Part shown: in pieces, positions 25,113 through 34,965 of the stretch
Layout of the letters: each line of letters starts with the position of its first letter
How positions within the stretch are numbered: position 1 is the first letter of the stretch
Origin: Corynespora cassiicola
Lineage: Eukaryota; Ascomycota; Dothideomycetes; Pleosporales; Corynesporascaceae
Direction: 5' to 3'
NCBI GenBank assembly: GCA_022059125.1
Contig: JAEUWY010000006.1
Location: 558,001 to 622,000 of the forward strand
Length of the DNA stretch: 64,000 nt
Notes under the pieces: generated by a model
Database searches by the model: none
The model's input: the letters and a program-made list of their open reading frames with translations, nothing else
What the model was told of the DNA's origin: nothing
Position numbers and translations under genes: made by a program

Positions 25113-27059
25113 ATGGCATCTCCTACCCAGAACACCCATGGCAATTCTGAAGCTCTACTTGCTGAAGTTCAGCGAAAATACAGCATCGAACGATCTAAAC
25201 GTCTGAAAGCTGAAGGACAATCGCAGTATACGAACATCCATGATAGTGAGCAGTACAGGCACTTTGCGGACGACATATTCGACGGTCAAGAGGGATCTTT
25301 GCCTGGTATCCAGCTCAAAGGCAATGAACACTTCAAGTTTGTCGTCTTGGGTGGTGGCTTCGGCGGTCTTGTATTTGCGGTCCGTTTGATCCAGGCCGGT
25401 TATAAACCTGAAGACTTTGCTATCGTGGATGCTGCAAGTGGATACGGAGGAACATGGTATTGGAATCGATATCCAGGTCTTATGTGTGACGTGGAGAGCT
25501 ATATATACATGCCCCTTCTCGAAGAGACTGGATATATGCCTCGGCACAAATACTCATACGGGTACGAGTTGCGAGAGCAGGCGAACAGGATAGCTGCACA
25601 GTGGAACTTGAAAGACCGAGGCGCTTTTCGAACAACTTTGAAGACTGCAGTGTGGGACGAAGAAGTACACAGATGGGTATTGGGTATGACCCAGAAACAA
25701 ACGCCTTCAGGAGAAAAGATGGACCTCCAGATCAGTGCCGATTTTGTAATAACGCTTGGGGGCCTTGCAAGTTTCCCCAAACTCCCTCGTGTGCCTGGAA
25801 TGGGACTATTCGAGGGTGAACAGTTTCACACAGCTCGCTGGAACTACAAAGTTACCGGTGGCTCGCAGGAAACCCCCACCTTGACCAATCTCAAGGACAA
25901 AAGAGTTGGCATCATTGGGACCGGTGCTACAGCAATTCAGGTCGTTCCCCGCATTGCCGAATGGTCAAAAGAAGTTTGCGTATTCCAGCGTACCCCTTCT
26001 TCTGTGGATCACCGAGGCCAGCGGCCGACAGATCCCGCTCTATGGAAGAAAGAGGTGGCCGACAAGAAGGGATGGCAGAGGGAAAGACAAGCCAATTTCG
26101 CCGCATGTACCAACGCTGGCTATGATAATAAATATATGAAAAACATGGTGAACGATGCTTGGACAAACTTTCCTTCATATTCCGCTCTTACGGGAGGTCC
26201 CCGGGTCAAGAACTTGCATCCAACTCCGGAATCAATCGGTGCATATTTGAAATGGCTGCATACACTCGACCTTGAACATGCAGAGAGGATTCGAGGGCGA
26301 GTCGATCAAGTTGTCAAAGACATGGATACCGCGCAAAAGCTCAAAGCATGGTATCCAGGTTGGTGCAAGCGGCCATGCTTCCATGACGAATACTTAGAAG
26401 CTTTCAACCTCCCGAACGTTAAGCTTGTTGACACTGATGGCAAGGGAGTAGACGAGCTCACTAAAAATGGGATTGTCTTCCAAGGCACAGAGTATCCGGT
26501 TGATGTTCTCATCTGGAGCACCGGATATGCACCTCCATTGAGAGGAGGCCCAGACACTCTAGGAGGTTTCTCAGCTGTGGGCCGGAACGGGATGGAAATG
26601 AAGAAAAAATGGAACGATAACCTGAGTACCTTGCATGGAGTTCTCACGCACGGCTTTCCGAACTTTTTCTTCATGGGCCCTGCAGGGATTGGAGGATCAC
26701 CAAATCTGATGGGCACTATCGATGCTGTTTCCGAACATGTGGCATACATTATCTCTGAAGCAGAGAAAAGGTCAGGGGGCCCAGAAAAAGTAATCATTGA
26801 GCCTACCCGGGATGCGGAGGAGGCTTGGACTCAACAGATTGTGAGATATTCCATTGGGTTTAGTGCCATGAGTGGCTGCACGCCCTCCTATTTTAATCTG
26901 GAGGGAGAGGCAGACAGAATACTCGATGCGCCTCCCGAAGAGCAAGCAAAGGCCGCTAGAGCAGGTATGTGGGGACTGGGATTCACAGATTATGTCTCAA
27001 CTCTCAGGGATTGGAGAGATGACGGTATTCTAGAAGGTGTTCATGTCACGACAGTATGA
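25113..27059 (+). CDS. FAD-dependent Baeyer-Villiger-type monooxygenase
   Basis: Single exon, 648 aa. The N-terminal FAD Rossmann site is GGGFGG (about residues 80-85), followed by YGGTWYWNRYPG (111-122), which is typical of Baeyer-Villiger enzymes. The class I BVMO fingerprint FxGxxxHxxxW is present as FEGEQFHTARW (233-243). The NADPH Rossmann site is GTGATA (269-274), and the late motif IWSTGYAPP is also present. Such enzymes insert oxygen next to a ketone using NADPH and O2, giving esters or lactones; the substrate cannot be read from sequence. The roughly 70-residue extension ahead of the FAD site is common in fungal steroid/cycloketone-type BVMOs. No signal peptide is seen. It is transcribed in the same direction as the dehydrogenase that starts 550 bp downstream, which suggests a shared pathway. 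An intact enzyme is expected. Confidence 0.92.
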   Translation: MASPTQNTHGNSEALLAEVQRKYSIERSKRLKAEGQSQYTNIHDSEQYRHFADDIFDGQEGSLPGIQLKGNEHFKFVVLGGGFGGLVFAVRLIQAGYKPEDFAIVDAASGYGGTWYWNRYPGLMCDVESYIYMPLLEETGYMPRHKYSYGYELREQANRIAAQWNLKDRGAFRTTLKTAVWDEEVHRWVLGMTQKQTPSGEKMDLQISADFVITLGGLASFPKLPRVPGMGLFEGEQFHTARWNYKVTGGSQETPTLTNLKDKRVGIIGTGATAIQVVPRIAEWSKEVCVFQRTPSSVDHRGQRPTDPALWKKEVADKKGWQRERQANFAACTNAGYDNKYMKNMVNDAWTNFPSYSALTGGPRVKNLHPTPESIGAYLKWLHTLDLEHAERIRGRVDQVVKDMDTAQKLKAWYPGWCKRPCFHDEYLEAFNLPNVKLVDTDGKGVDELTKNGIVFQGTEYPVDVLIWSTGYAPPLRGGPDTLGGFSAVGRNGMEMKKKWNDNLSTLHGVLTHGFPNFFFMGPAGIGGSPNLMGTIDAVSEHVAYIISEAEKRSGGPEKVIIEPTRDAEEAWTQQIVRYSIGFSAMSGCTPSYFNLEGEADRILDAPPEEQAKAARAGMWGLGFTDYVSTLRDWRDDGILEGVHVTTV

Positions 27060-27609
27060 GGACTATGTATCTTCCTTGGATTCAATGGGCAAAGCACGCT
27101 CTCACTCGTTGCAAAGATATTCCGTCCGTTTAGCCCCTCGCAAGGTTCAGATCTGAGGAAAATAAAACTTTATTCTTAGTAGTATGCAAGTGTCCATAGT
27201 TTCACCTACGATCATCAGGATTTTATAGAAAGGGTCTGCTAAGCGATTGAGCCATTATGTTCGCTACGGACTCGGCCGAGAAGGTTGGCAACACAGCGGC
27301 AACCCCTCATTAACCCCGAGATCGAGAACGTCTAGGCGACCGGGCTATACCCAACATCAAACGTGAGCACTTCAAACTAAAATAGCGTTAGTGCTGAATC
27401 GACGCCATCTCATCGCAAACATATTTGCCGGCCTATCAAGTTGCGGGGAAACTGCGGGGATACGAGGGGCTAGCCACCTCGGAACATGAGTTTGTGCGAC
27501 TCGCGCGTTTTAAAGATTGTGGTACGCCATCTGCGATTGAAAGCTATTTCAGCCCCCCGCCAGAGTCTAATTTTTTCTACCTCAAGACTCCCTCGATTTG
27601 AGGTACGTC

Positions 27610-28887
27610 ATGGCATCGACAGTCTTCAAGCCTTTGGGTTTCGCACTCAATCAGCCTCTCTTTACGGGTGCTCTTCTCTATTTGCTCACCAAAGGACCTC
27701 CGGAGCTTCGTGATCGGCTTCTAGAGCCGCTGCGAAACAATCCTGCCAATAATGGTGCCGCGACGATTGCTAGGCTCATCAAAGTGCTCAAGTTCCTCAC
27801 AGCAATAGGGATTGTTAGGCGGATTCATAGGGCATTGAACAGCCTAGCATACAACAACTGGAAATTGGGTCGCGCAGGTGCACCGTTCAAATTTGGGCCT
27901 CAGAAGGAAGAGATGGTTGTGATCACTGGAGGAAGTTCTGGATTTGGGTACGAAATGGTCAAAGCATTTTCAAAAGTGGCGAGGGTTGTGGTTTTGGATG
28001 TTGCTGCGTTTCCCCCTGAACTTGGATCTCGTAAGTAAATTATCCAATTGACCCTTGATTTTGATTGACAAAGCTAATGGATTTTCTGGTAGTACCTGAT
28101 GTACATTTCTATCAGTGTGATGTTACCAACACTCCCCTCGTCGAAAGTATATGCAGTGATATCAAAAGAACTCATGGAGAGGCTACAGTGTTGATAAACA
28201 ACGCAGGCATTGCCAACGGCAAAACTGTCTTAGAGGTTAGATAATTTCTTTCCCTCGACTTATGCTACTATTGCTGACGAGTCTGTTATTTAGACGACTA
28301 ACGAACAGACTGAACGATTGATGAAAGTAAATTTGCTTTGTCATTTTGTACTCATTCGTGAGTTTCTTCCTGGAATGTTGAAAAGAAATAAAGGCCATAT
28401 CGTCAGCGTCGCTTCAATGGCGTCCTTTGTTGCTGCGCCGGGGCTGGTAGACTACTGTGTCTCCAAAGTTGGCGCTCTATACCTCAATGACGGTACACGA
28501 TTACCTGATAAAGTCCATTATTTCTTACGCTAACTTCCGTCAGGCATTCGAGCAGAATGCATATCTCGCTATCCTGGAGGAGAGGGTATCTGCACCACAA
28601 GTGTCCATCCATCATGGCATGCCACCGGAATCATCAAGGGCTCCGAAAAACTCCTTGAGAAGTATGGTGTAAAACCGGATCCACCGAACAAAGTATCAGA
28701 CGCAATATTGGAACAGGTTCTTAAAGGTAAGAGTGGGAGGCTGGTCGTACCTACAACAGAAGCACGAAAGGCTATGTTGAGGAGTTGGCCTTTGTGGCTT
28801 CAGGATATACTTATTGGAAATGCATCGTCGAAGAAGAAGAAGAAGCGTACATTCGAATTTGGTAGAGAGGAAAATTCGGTTCTCTAG
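27610..28887 (+). CDS. short-chain dehydrogenase/reductase, membrane-associated type
   Basis: Four exons, 27610-28030, 28093-28235, 28294-28492 and 28544-28887, encode 368 aa with introns of 62, 58 and 51 nt (GTAAGT, GTTAGA and GTACAC donors). The cofactor motif TGGSSGFG is at about 106-113, NNAG at 176-179, and the catalytic Ser/Tyr/Lys set lies in SVASMASF (225-232) and DYCVSKVGAL (241-250). About 100 residues precede the Rossmann fold, with hydrophobic stretches (FTGALLYLL; LKFLTAIGIV). This is the layout of the fungal retinol/17-beta-hydroxysteroid dehydrogenase 11-like SDRs that sit on ER or lipid droplets. The C-terminus is a KKKKK basic tail. It oxidises or reduces an alcohol/ketone with NAD(P). 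Next to a BVMO it could supply the ketone or handle the product; that is inference. ATG 27610 is the first in-frame ATG after a stop. Confidence 0.9.
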
Positions 28888-29659
28888 CGCCAGGAAGAGA
28901 GCATGTTGTGGAACAAATCCATGGTCAGATATTAGAGACACAATCGCTTGATATTCGAAGAGCTTATCCCACAGCCTCCTTGTAATCGTCAGCCTATATA
29001 GGATTGCGCTTCTACACTATCCGCACACGAAGGCATACTTCACACTATTTGTCATTTATTTTGCTTATATGCTGTAAATACAGTCAGAAAAACAAGTATG
29101 AGACACACAGTACTACTTTGAATGCGTGATGTGTGGATAAGTGTGGTTCAGCCCCATATTAAAGTCGTACTTCTCGCTTAGGCATTCATTATTTCCGCAA
29201 CCCGATTACAAAGATGATGCATAAGTCTGATGATTGCTAAGCGCAAGCCTATGTGAAAATCGTAAGGTTCCCCACTTTGCCGTTCAAGGGAACAAGCGCT
29301 GGCCGCCTTGTTTAGTATCGGTCTGTCGGAGGATAGTCGGACGCCGAACTTCAGCACCAGGAATGTGGTAGAAAAATCTATTGGCGTAGTCGGGACATGA
29401 TATATCCGTATCCGAGTTGTGGCCAATACATGCCGAACTGGATCCGAGAGTATATAATGGGTTAATCATAGCGATCAAAATGTACTGCAGAAACGACTAT
29501 TCGTCTCATCGCACTGCTAGTTCAGTCTACTTACTATTCGTATCAAAGAGAAAAATTTGAGAGTCATTTTCAAAGCCTACTTCATACCCTGAATTTGAAT
29601 TGAAAACAAACATTTCTCACAAGAAGGTTAGAACCGTTCTGTCCATCAGAAAACCAACC
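28888..29659. other. intergenic
   Basis: Between the dehydrogenase and the glutathione transferase. Only short frames on the minus strand (up to 82 codons) without features. It presumably holds the dehydrogenase 3' UTR and the promoter of the transferase. Confidence 0.45.
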
Positions 29660-30355
29660 ATGTCCACTCTCAAGCCCATCAAGATATGGGGCAAAGGCGG
29701 TCCCAACCCTCCCAAAATCCCCATGATCCTCGAGGAAATCGGCAACATCCCCTATGAAATCGTCCAGATCCCCCTCACCGACATCAAAGGCCCTGAGTAC
29801 ACGGCCATCAACCCCAACGGCCGCCTGCCCGCGATCTACGACCCTAACACCGACCTCACCCTCTGGGAGTCTGGAGCCATCATCGAATACCTGATCGAAA
29901 AGTACGACACGGAACGCAAGATTTCGTTTGAGCCGGGATCGCAAGAGGCGTACCATGCGAAGCAGTGGCTCTTCTACCAGGTCTCAGGGCAGGGGCCGTA
30001 CTATGGGCAGGCGGTCTGGTTCAACGTGTACCATCCAGAGAAGCTGCCTAGCGCGAAGGAGCGGTACATTAACGAGATCAAGAGAGTTAACGGAGTGTTG
30101 GAGGGACACTTGGAGAAGCAAAAGGGCAAGGGTGGTGATGGGCCTTGGCTTGTGGATGGGAAGTTCTCGTACGCTGACCTCGCCTTCTTGCCATGGCAGG
30201 ATATGGCGGTGTTATTTTTGGGAAGTGAAGGAGTTAGTTTTGATGATTTCCCCACTGTGAAGGATTGGGTTGCAAGAATGAAGGCTAGGCCTGCTTTGAA
30301 TAAGGTCCTACAGGAGGTTTATGAGCTGCTGAGGGCAAGGGGTGTGAAGGTCTGA
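29660..30355 (+). CDS. glutathione S-transferase, Ure2-like class
   Basis: Single exon, 231 aa, from the ATG at 29660. The N-terminal thioredoxin-like domain (about 5-88) contains PNPPKIPMILEEIG, then NPNGRLPAIYD (the cis-Pro region) and the glutathione-binding WESGAIIEYL. The C-terminal helical domain (95-231) contains YHAKQWLFYQVSGQGPYYGQ and FSYADLAFLPW (the conserved N-capping Asp motif). This pattern is that of fungal Ure2-like/GTT transferases, which conjugate glutathione to electrophiles or act as peroxidases in the cytosol. Codon use is notably C-rich in the first 80 codons. Position next to the monooxygenase and dehydrogenase fits a detoxification or catabolic role. The upstream open frame extends 20 codons with a non-ATG start and is not used. 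Confidence 0.92.
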   Translation: MSTLKPIKIWGKGGPNPPKIPMILEEIGNIPYEIVQIPLTDIKGPEYTAINPNGRLPAIYDPNTDLTLWESGAIIEYLIEKYDTERKISFEPGSQEAYHAKQWLFYQVSGQGPYYGQAVWFNVYHPEKLPSAKERYINEIKRVNGVLEGHLEKQKGKGGDGPWLVDGKFSYADLAFLPWQDMAVLFLGSEGVSFDDFPTVKDWVARMKARPALNKVLQEVYELLRARGVKV

Positions 30356-31811
30356 GGTTTGATATGCGAGACATGATAATACTCGCGTGTTTCTATTGGT
30401 TTCGAAGATCATTTTGTATTGTCAAAGCTATTTTATAGCCTTTTGCATGTGCCATCATTTTTGTGTGTTGGGGCATATGAACCGTGGAATACCACCTCAA
30501 CGCCTTTGAAGATTATTTTATTAAGTCTCGACTATTGGTTTCAAATTCGATTTCAGAAATACTCCGTTGCATATATACTATGAGAGTTGGTATACATTTT
30601 TTACATCTTGAAGCAGATTTATGAATATCCCCTTTGATATCATTATGGCACAGCCACTTCACCATGAAGCAAAATTGATTGATCGTGGCGATTGTAAGTA
30701 TTATCTAAAGTGCCTCTACGTATCTAGAATGTCATGATAGCCCTAGTAAGCCAGGAATCAATGAGAAAACTGTTCTCCCTCATCAAGTTCCTCAAAATGT
30801 CACAACCTTGAGTCGCCTGCACAACCTTCTCCTACTTCCATCTTTCTTATATACCCCCATCCCCGCCCTCCACCTCGACTATCGCTTCCCTGCACGCACT
30901 GCGCCCTGCGTGCAAGACATACCAACCGCAATTTTGTGCCCCGAGGCCTCGCGCGGGATCCGCAAGTTCGTGGTGGGGTGGTATTTTTTTGACAGTGTAC
31001 CCGTGTTCGCAGTTGGGGGGTCGGACGAGCGGGCTGTTGGGTGTGCGATGGTGGGCGTCGCGGATGGTGGGGACGGGGGTCAGGGGCTTGGCGCCCGTCG
31101 CGGGCGGTGTTGCTGTTGCATGGGACGGTGGTTCGGACGTTGTCGTGTGGGTGTCCAGAGAGGCTGTATGAGATGTATGGGACGAAGAAGGGTTGAAGAT
31201 TTTGATGGGGATGATCATGCGTTGACGGGGAGTTCGGGCGAAGCTGAGAAACTGATTGGGAGGTTTGTAATGAGATGTGCAAAGATTGGGGTTGGTGGGG
31301 GAGAAAGAGAAGGTAGAATTGTTGGAGAAGAGTGGCGATCTGCGAGGACAGGAGAGTGTCCATTGAGACAATCAGGTTTTGGAAGCATACACTGATACTT
31401 ACCACAAAGTACAGGAAATTACTAGTATAGTCCTTATTCTTGTCGTCGAAGCGGGGCAAACCACTTCGTAAGACAGCATTGTTTGATAAGGCTGGATGAG
31501 ATGAAGCAGAGCATCGAGTGTTGGCAGCGCAGAGGATTCGGCCTACATTTTGCAATTCAGGGGGTGTTTTCTGCAGGTGTGTCGTTAGGACGGCTCGGAA
31601 CTAGGTCAAGTCAAGCCCCATAGCTCCAGAGCACTTCAACCATGGAAGCCGGGGCTGTCGGGTTGGCCAAAGAAACGGTTTGCATCTAGCAATTCAGATA
31701 AATGCCAATGGTGAGTCGGCTGTTTATTCCCACAGACTAAAGTTGCGCAGTTCAATTTGAAATCCCGCTCCTGCATTTCACATACAGAAGCCCAAAACTA
31801 AGGGACTGGTC
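30356..31811. other. intergenic with one doubtful minus-strand ORF
   Basis: A GC-rich block at 30847-31371 is open on both strands. The minus frame (174 codons) is Pro/His/Thr-rich and ends with ADPARGLGAQNCGWYVLHAG, which looks more like real protein than the Gly/Arg-rich plus frame. An intron with donor GTAAGT, branch CTGAT and acceptor CGCAG could precede it (around 31332-31400, minus), but I could not join the frames cleanly. I would not call a gene without transcripts. The rest is AT-rich intergenic DNA. Confidence 0.3.
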
Positions 31812-32291
31812 TCAAAAGATCGCGGCTCCGCCAATATTTGCCCTAGCTTTGGCCATCATTTCTCTCAAAATCTCCGTATTCTTGCTGTCTAAGAATTCGA
31901 CGATTCTCTTGATCTTTTTCCCGCTTTCATCAAAGTCCAGGATAAATATGTATTCTCCAGTGTATGCCCATTCGTCATCGGAGCTGTCTTTGCCTTTCGC
32001 TTTCTCTCCAAATACTGGACTCCCTGCCGCCCATATCACAACCTGTCGCCCGGGTTCGTTTATGTTAACCTCTTTCGCCATGATTGGAAACGAGTCCATG
32101 ATGGATCGGATGTTCTCGAGATGCTGAGAGAATTCCTTGTTCGACTTAGGAGGTGGAGGGTTCAGCGATGCTGGCGCAAAGATTTGTATACAGTCATCTG
32201 CACGAAAAGCAACAGACTCCTCCGGGTCGAGGGTTTTGAATGCATTGAGAAAGGCCTCAGCCCCCTCCTTGAGCGAAGTGAATACAGACAT
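31812..32291 (-). CDS. small NTF2-like/SnoaL-fold protein
   Basis: Single exon, 159 aa, starting at the first in-frame ATG (MSVFTSLKEGAEAF). The helix-rich start, the strand AFRADDCIQIFAPASL, the segment QHLENIRSIMDSF and the paired strands RQVVIWAAGSPVF and WAYTGEYIFILDFDESGKKIKRIVEFLDS follow the cone-shaped NTF2-like/SnoaL layout, which in fungi covers small isomerases, cyclases and hydratases as well as non-enzymatic proteins. No signal peptide. It lies 1.5 kb from the glutathione transferase on the opposite strand and diverges from the NPC2-type gene. A role in the same pathway as the nearby oxidoreductases is possible but unproven. The substrate is unknown. Confidence 0.75.
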   Translation of the reverse strand: MSVFTSLKEGAEAFLNAFKTLDPEESVAFRADDCIQIFAPASLNPPPPKSNKEFSQHLENIRSIMDSFPIMAKEVNINEPGRQVVIWAAGSPVFGEKAKGKDSSDDEWAYTGEYIFILDFDESGKKIKRIVEFLDSKNTEILREMMAKARANIGGAAIF

Positions 32292-32950
32292 GACGGGAGG
32301 CGTAGGTAAAATCGCGACAGAGGAATCTGTCAAAGTAAGGAGGTCACTGGGCCGTACATAAATACCAGCCTGACTTGGAGGTTATGCGCGGAGCTTCTTC
32401 ATGAGTCCGCTGTTATGTCCGCTCCGTAAGAGCTTAGCCTTGCATGGTTAAGCACATGCAAGAAAAACTCGAAAGGCATCGAGGGAGGGGTATACGAGCC
32501 CAATGCATTGTCATGCTTGCAGTCAGATGAAGCCATTCTCGGTGCAACTGGGGAGCTTGTGGGCCAATTAGGAGTGATGCGGCCCGCGCGGGGGTTTATA
32601 GTAGCCAAATGAAGATAGTAGCCCACAAGGGTGCTGGCAGCGACGACACTGACAGCTGGTGTACCGCTGTATATGGTGTGCAGTGCGTCGGAGGAAAAGA
32701 TGGTGCAGGTGAAGATGCAGGTGGGAGGTCTGGCCCCAAATGGGATGGCGGCGATTCAGCCAGGGCTCATGACCAGATGACGAATGGCGGCTTGGCATCG
32801 GCCTCAGCCATGGCGTCGCCCCAGCCTCATCCTGGCCGCGAACCGCTATCGCTGCGGCAACAGCGCCTCTCTCCACTCCTCAACCCCAATATCGCCGGCT
32901 GGTCCTCTCTCGACACTTACATCCTTCGACCCACATCGATATCGCCCACT
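32292..32950. promoter_or_regulatory. divergent intergenic region, NTF2-like / NPC2-type genes
   Basis: 659 bp separate the two starts. The region is GC-rich near 32620-32880, with open but featureless frames on both strands. The last 70 bases before 32951 are C/T-rich (TCCTCTCTCGACACTTACATCC), as expected for the transcription start area of the plus-strand gene. Confidence 0.4.
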
Positions 32951-33661
32951 ATGAAGGTCACCGCCGTCCTTCTCGCTGCTATCAGCGCCGTCTCCGTCTC
33001 GGCTTCCCCATCATGGATGCCGGGCCAGGTCACGATCAACGAGGACTACAAGGTCCCCGGCGACAACCCTCTGTACTTTTGCGAAGACCCAGCCGACAAC
33101 ATCCTCACGATCGAAAAGGTCGATCTGAGCCCCAACCCTCCTGAACCGTACGTTCATTCCGATCAGCACCTTGCTGTGCCTTTGGCCAGGTTTCCCGCCA
33201 CCGATTCGCGCCAGGATAAGCTATGCTTGAGACCAAGCAAGACGTAGGCCATTTGCTGACAGTTTGAAAATAGAGGAAAGACCTTGACCATAAAGGCCAC
33301 TGGCAAATTCAACGAGGTAGTCGAGGAGGGCTCCAAGATGCACCTCCAGGTCAAGTACGGCCTGATCACTCTCATCAACCAAGATGCCGACCTCTGCGAG
33401 ACGATCCAAAAGGCCGACCTAAGCTGCCCGCTCGAGAAGGGTGAGATGTCCTTGACCAAGGATGTTGACCTCCCCAAGGAGATCCCACCGGTACGTAATC
33501 GATAAGCGCGCTCGCCCAGCCATGGGCGCAAACGACTTTGTTCACAGGTGGCTGAGTGCTGACGTATTCCAAAGGGCCGTTACTCTGTCCTTGCCGATGT
33601 CTACTCCAAGGACGGCGACAAGATCACCTGCTTGAAGTCCCAGATTGCCTTCCATCGGTAA
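32951..33661 (+). CDS. NPC2: NPC2-type phosphatidylglycerol/phosphatidylinositol transfer protein (ML domain)
   Basis: Three exons, 32951-33147, 33274-33490 and 33575-33661, encode 166 aa. Introns of 126 and 84 nt have donors GTACGT and GTACGT. A signal peptide covers residues 1-19 (MKVTAVLLAAISAVSVSAS). The ML domain (MD-2-related lipid recognition) follows, with conserved features: YFCEDPADNILTIEKVDLSPNPP, the strand GKTLTIKATG, QVKYGLITLINQDADLCE, SCPLEKGE and GRYSVLADVYSKDGDKITCL, with three disulfide-type Cys pairs. Length and layout match fungal NPC2 homologues (about 170 aa), which bind sterols or phospholipids in the vacuole lumen or outside the cell. The symbol is by family. Confidence 0.92.
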
Positions 33662-34130
33662 ACACTCCACGGCGGGTCCAGCCACGACGGATGACGGCAA
33701 TGGCGATGTCTGAGCAAGCATAGATCTGTGCAAATTGGGAAACGAAGGTTTCAAATGTCAGGACCCGGTGTAAATATCGTACAAGACCGGCTGCGACGAG
33801 ACGAGCTCTGATCTTGCAGGTGCAAACATGGTAAATTGTGAGGAGGCATGGGTGAGTTGGGGGGGGCCTTTGTTACTTCTTTGAGCTGTAATGATGAGCT
33901 CGATAGCTCTGCGACGGGTGTTAGTCGAGCTCAGCGTTCGGCTCTGACTACTTGATGAATGCAGTAATGCAATCACGATGGAAATGGGATTTTTCATGAC
34001 ATATTATCGTTTCATGCAATAAACTGGATATCGTATGGCAATACCGTCGAGCCGCCGCCCTATGCACATGATGCGACCTACTGTCATTGGCACTTGGATA
34101 TACCCCCAAACTCTGGGCTCTCGTGATAGT
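33662..34130. other. convergent intergenic region
   Basis: 469 bp between the 3' ends of the NPC2-type gene and VMA7. Nothing coding seen; it should hold both 3' UTRs. Confidence 0.5.
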
Positions 34131-34673
34131 CTACTCTCCAAACAGCCTCCTAACACGCTTAAGCACAGAGTCCTTGTCTGGGTCGTACGGGTGATCCTTT
34201 GAGGGGATTTCCAGCAGTGAGGGGAAGGCAGCGGTGTACGTCTCGACTCGGTGCCTTATGCGCTCCGCGATCTGTCCAAGTTAGCCACACCCGTCCCAGC
34301 GCCAGCGCATTCATTTCATGACATCCCCCATGCCCCGGGAGTCGTACATGTTGGTTGATCAGCAGAATCGCAATGTCCTTCCGCTCAGAAGTGAAGCGAT
34401 CGAAGGCGGCCTCGATGGCGGAATTATCCGTCTTGCTGTCTACGACAAGAAAGTTCTTTTGTGAATCTGGCGGCTGGGTAACATGCTATAAGGGTCGTTA
34501 ACCTCAAGTCTCCCGTCCGATAAGCCAGGTGGGCCTACCCCAACGCCTGCGAGCAGCATGCCCGTCACTGTATCCTAGGAATCCGTGAGCGGGAGCTTGT
34601 AGTGGGGCAATGCAGCGTCGTGTACCTCATCCCCGATGACTGCGAGAAACTGGCGGTCCTTGGAGTCTGACAT
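34131..34673 (-). CDS. VMA7: V-type proton ATPase subunit F
   Basis: Four small exons, 34673-34626, 34574-34539, 34485-34348 and 34271-34131, encode 120 aa, with introns of 51, 53 and 76 nt that all fall between codons. The reading is [67 protein letters not shown] and a C-terminus ending in RVRRLFGE. This matches subunit F of the V1 sector (118-124 aa in fungi) along its whole length, including the LLINQHIAE motif. The subunit sits in the central stalk and couples ATP hydrolysis to rotation, acidifying vacuole and endosomes. It was easy to miss because every exon is short. It is divergently transcribed from NUR1. Confidence 0.95.
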
Positions 34674-34965
34674 GATGTTTCACAGCGTACAGACAGCTGC
34701 GTGGTGTGGAGAGCAAGGTCGCGGAGCTCTCCACGCCGTCGTCATGGCGGCATGTCTGAGCTTCGCCGGAACAATGGTTTCTCCGCCCAGATTGTTTGTA
34801 AACCCAACGGCGGCCGTCTGCGACCTTTCGCATCGACAGGCTCACAGCAACGCCATGCCGTGACCCCTCTCTCCTACTAACAGACACCAATACTAGACCC
34901 CGCTCACATTCTCCGCCCTCCCTTTCGCACCCGCTCCCTACCTCGGCCTCGGCACGCTGCGCAAC
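34674..34965. promoter_or_regulatory. compact divergent promoter, VMA7 / NUR1
   Basis: Only 292 bp separate the two start codons, so both housekeeping genes must share this region. It is C-rich close to the NUR1 start (CCTTTCGCACCCGCTCCCTACC). No TATA box is seen, which is usual for such genes. Confidence 0.5.
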
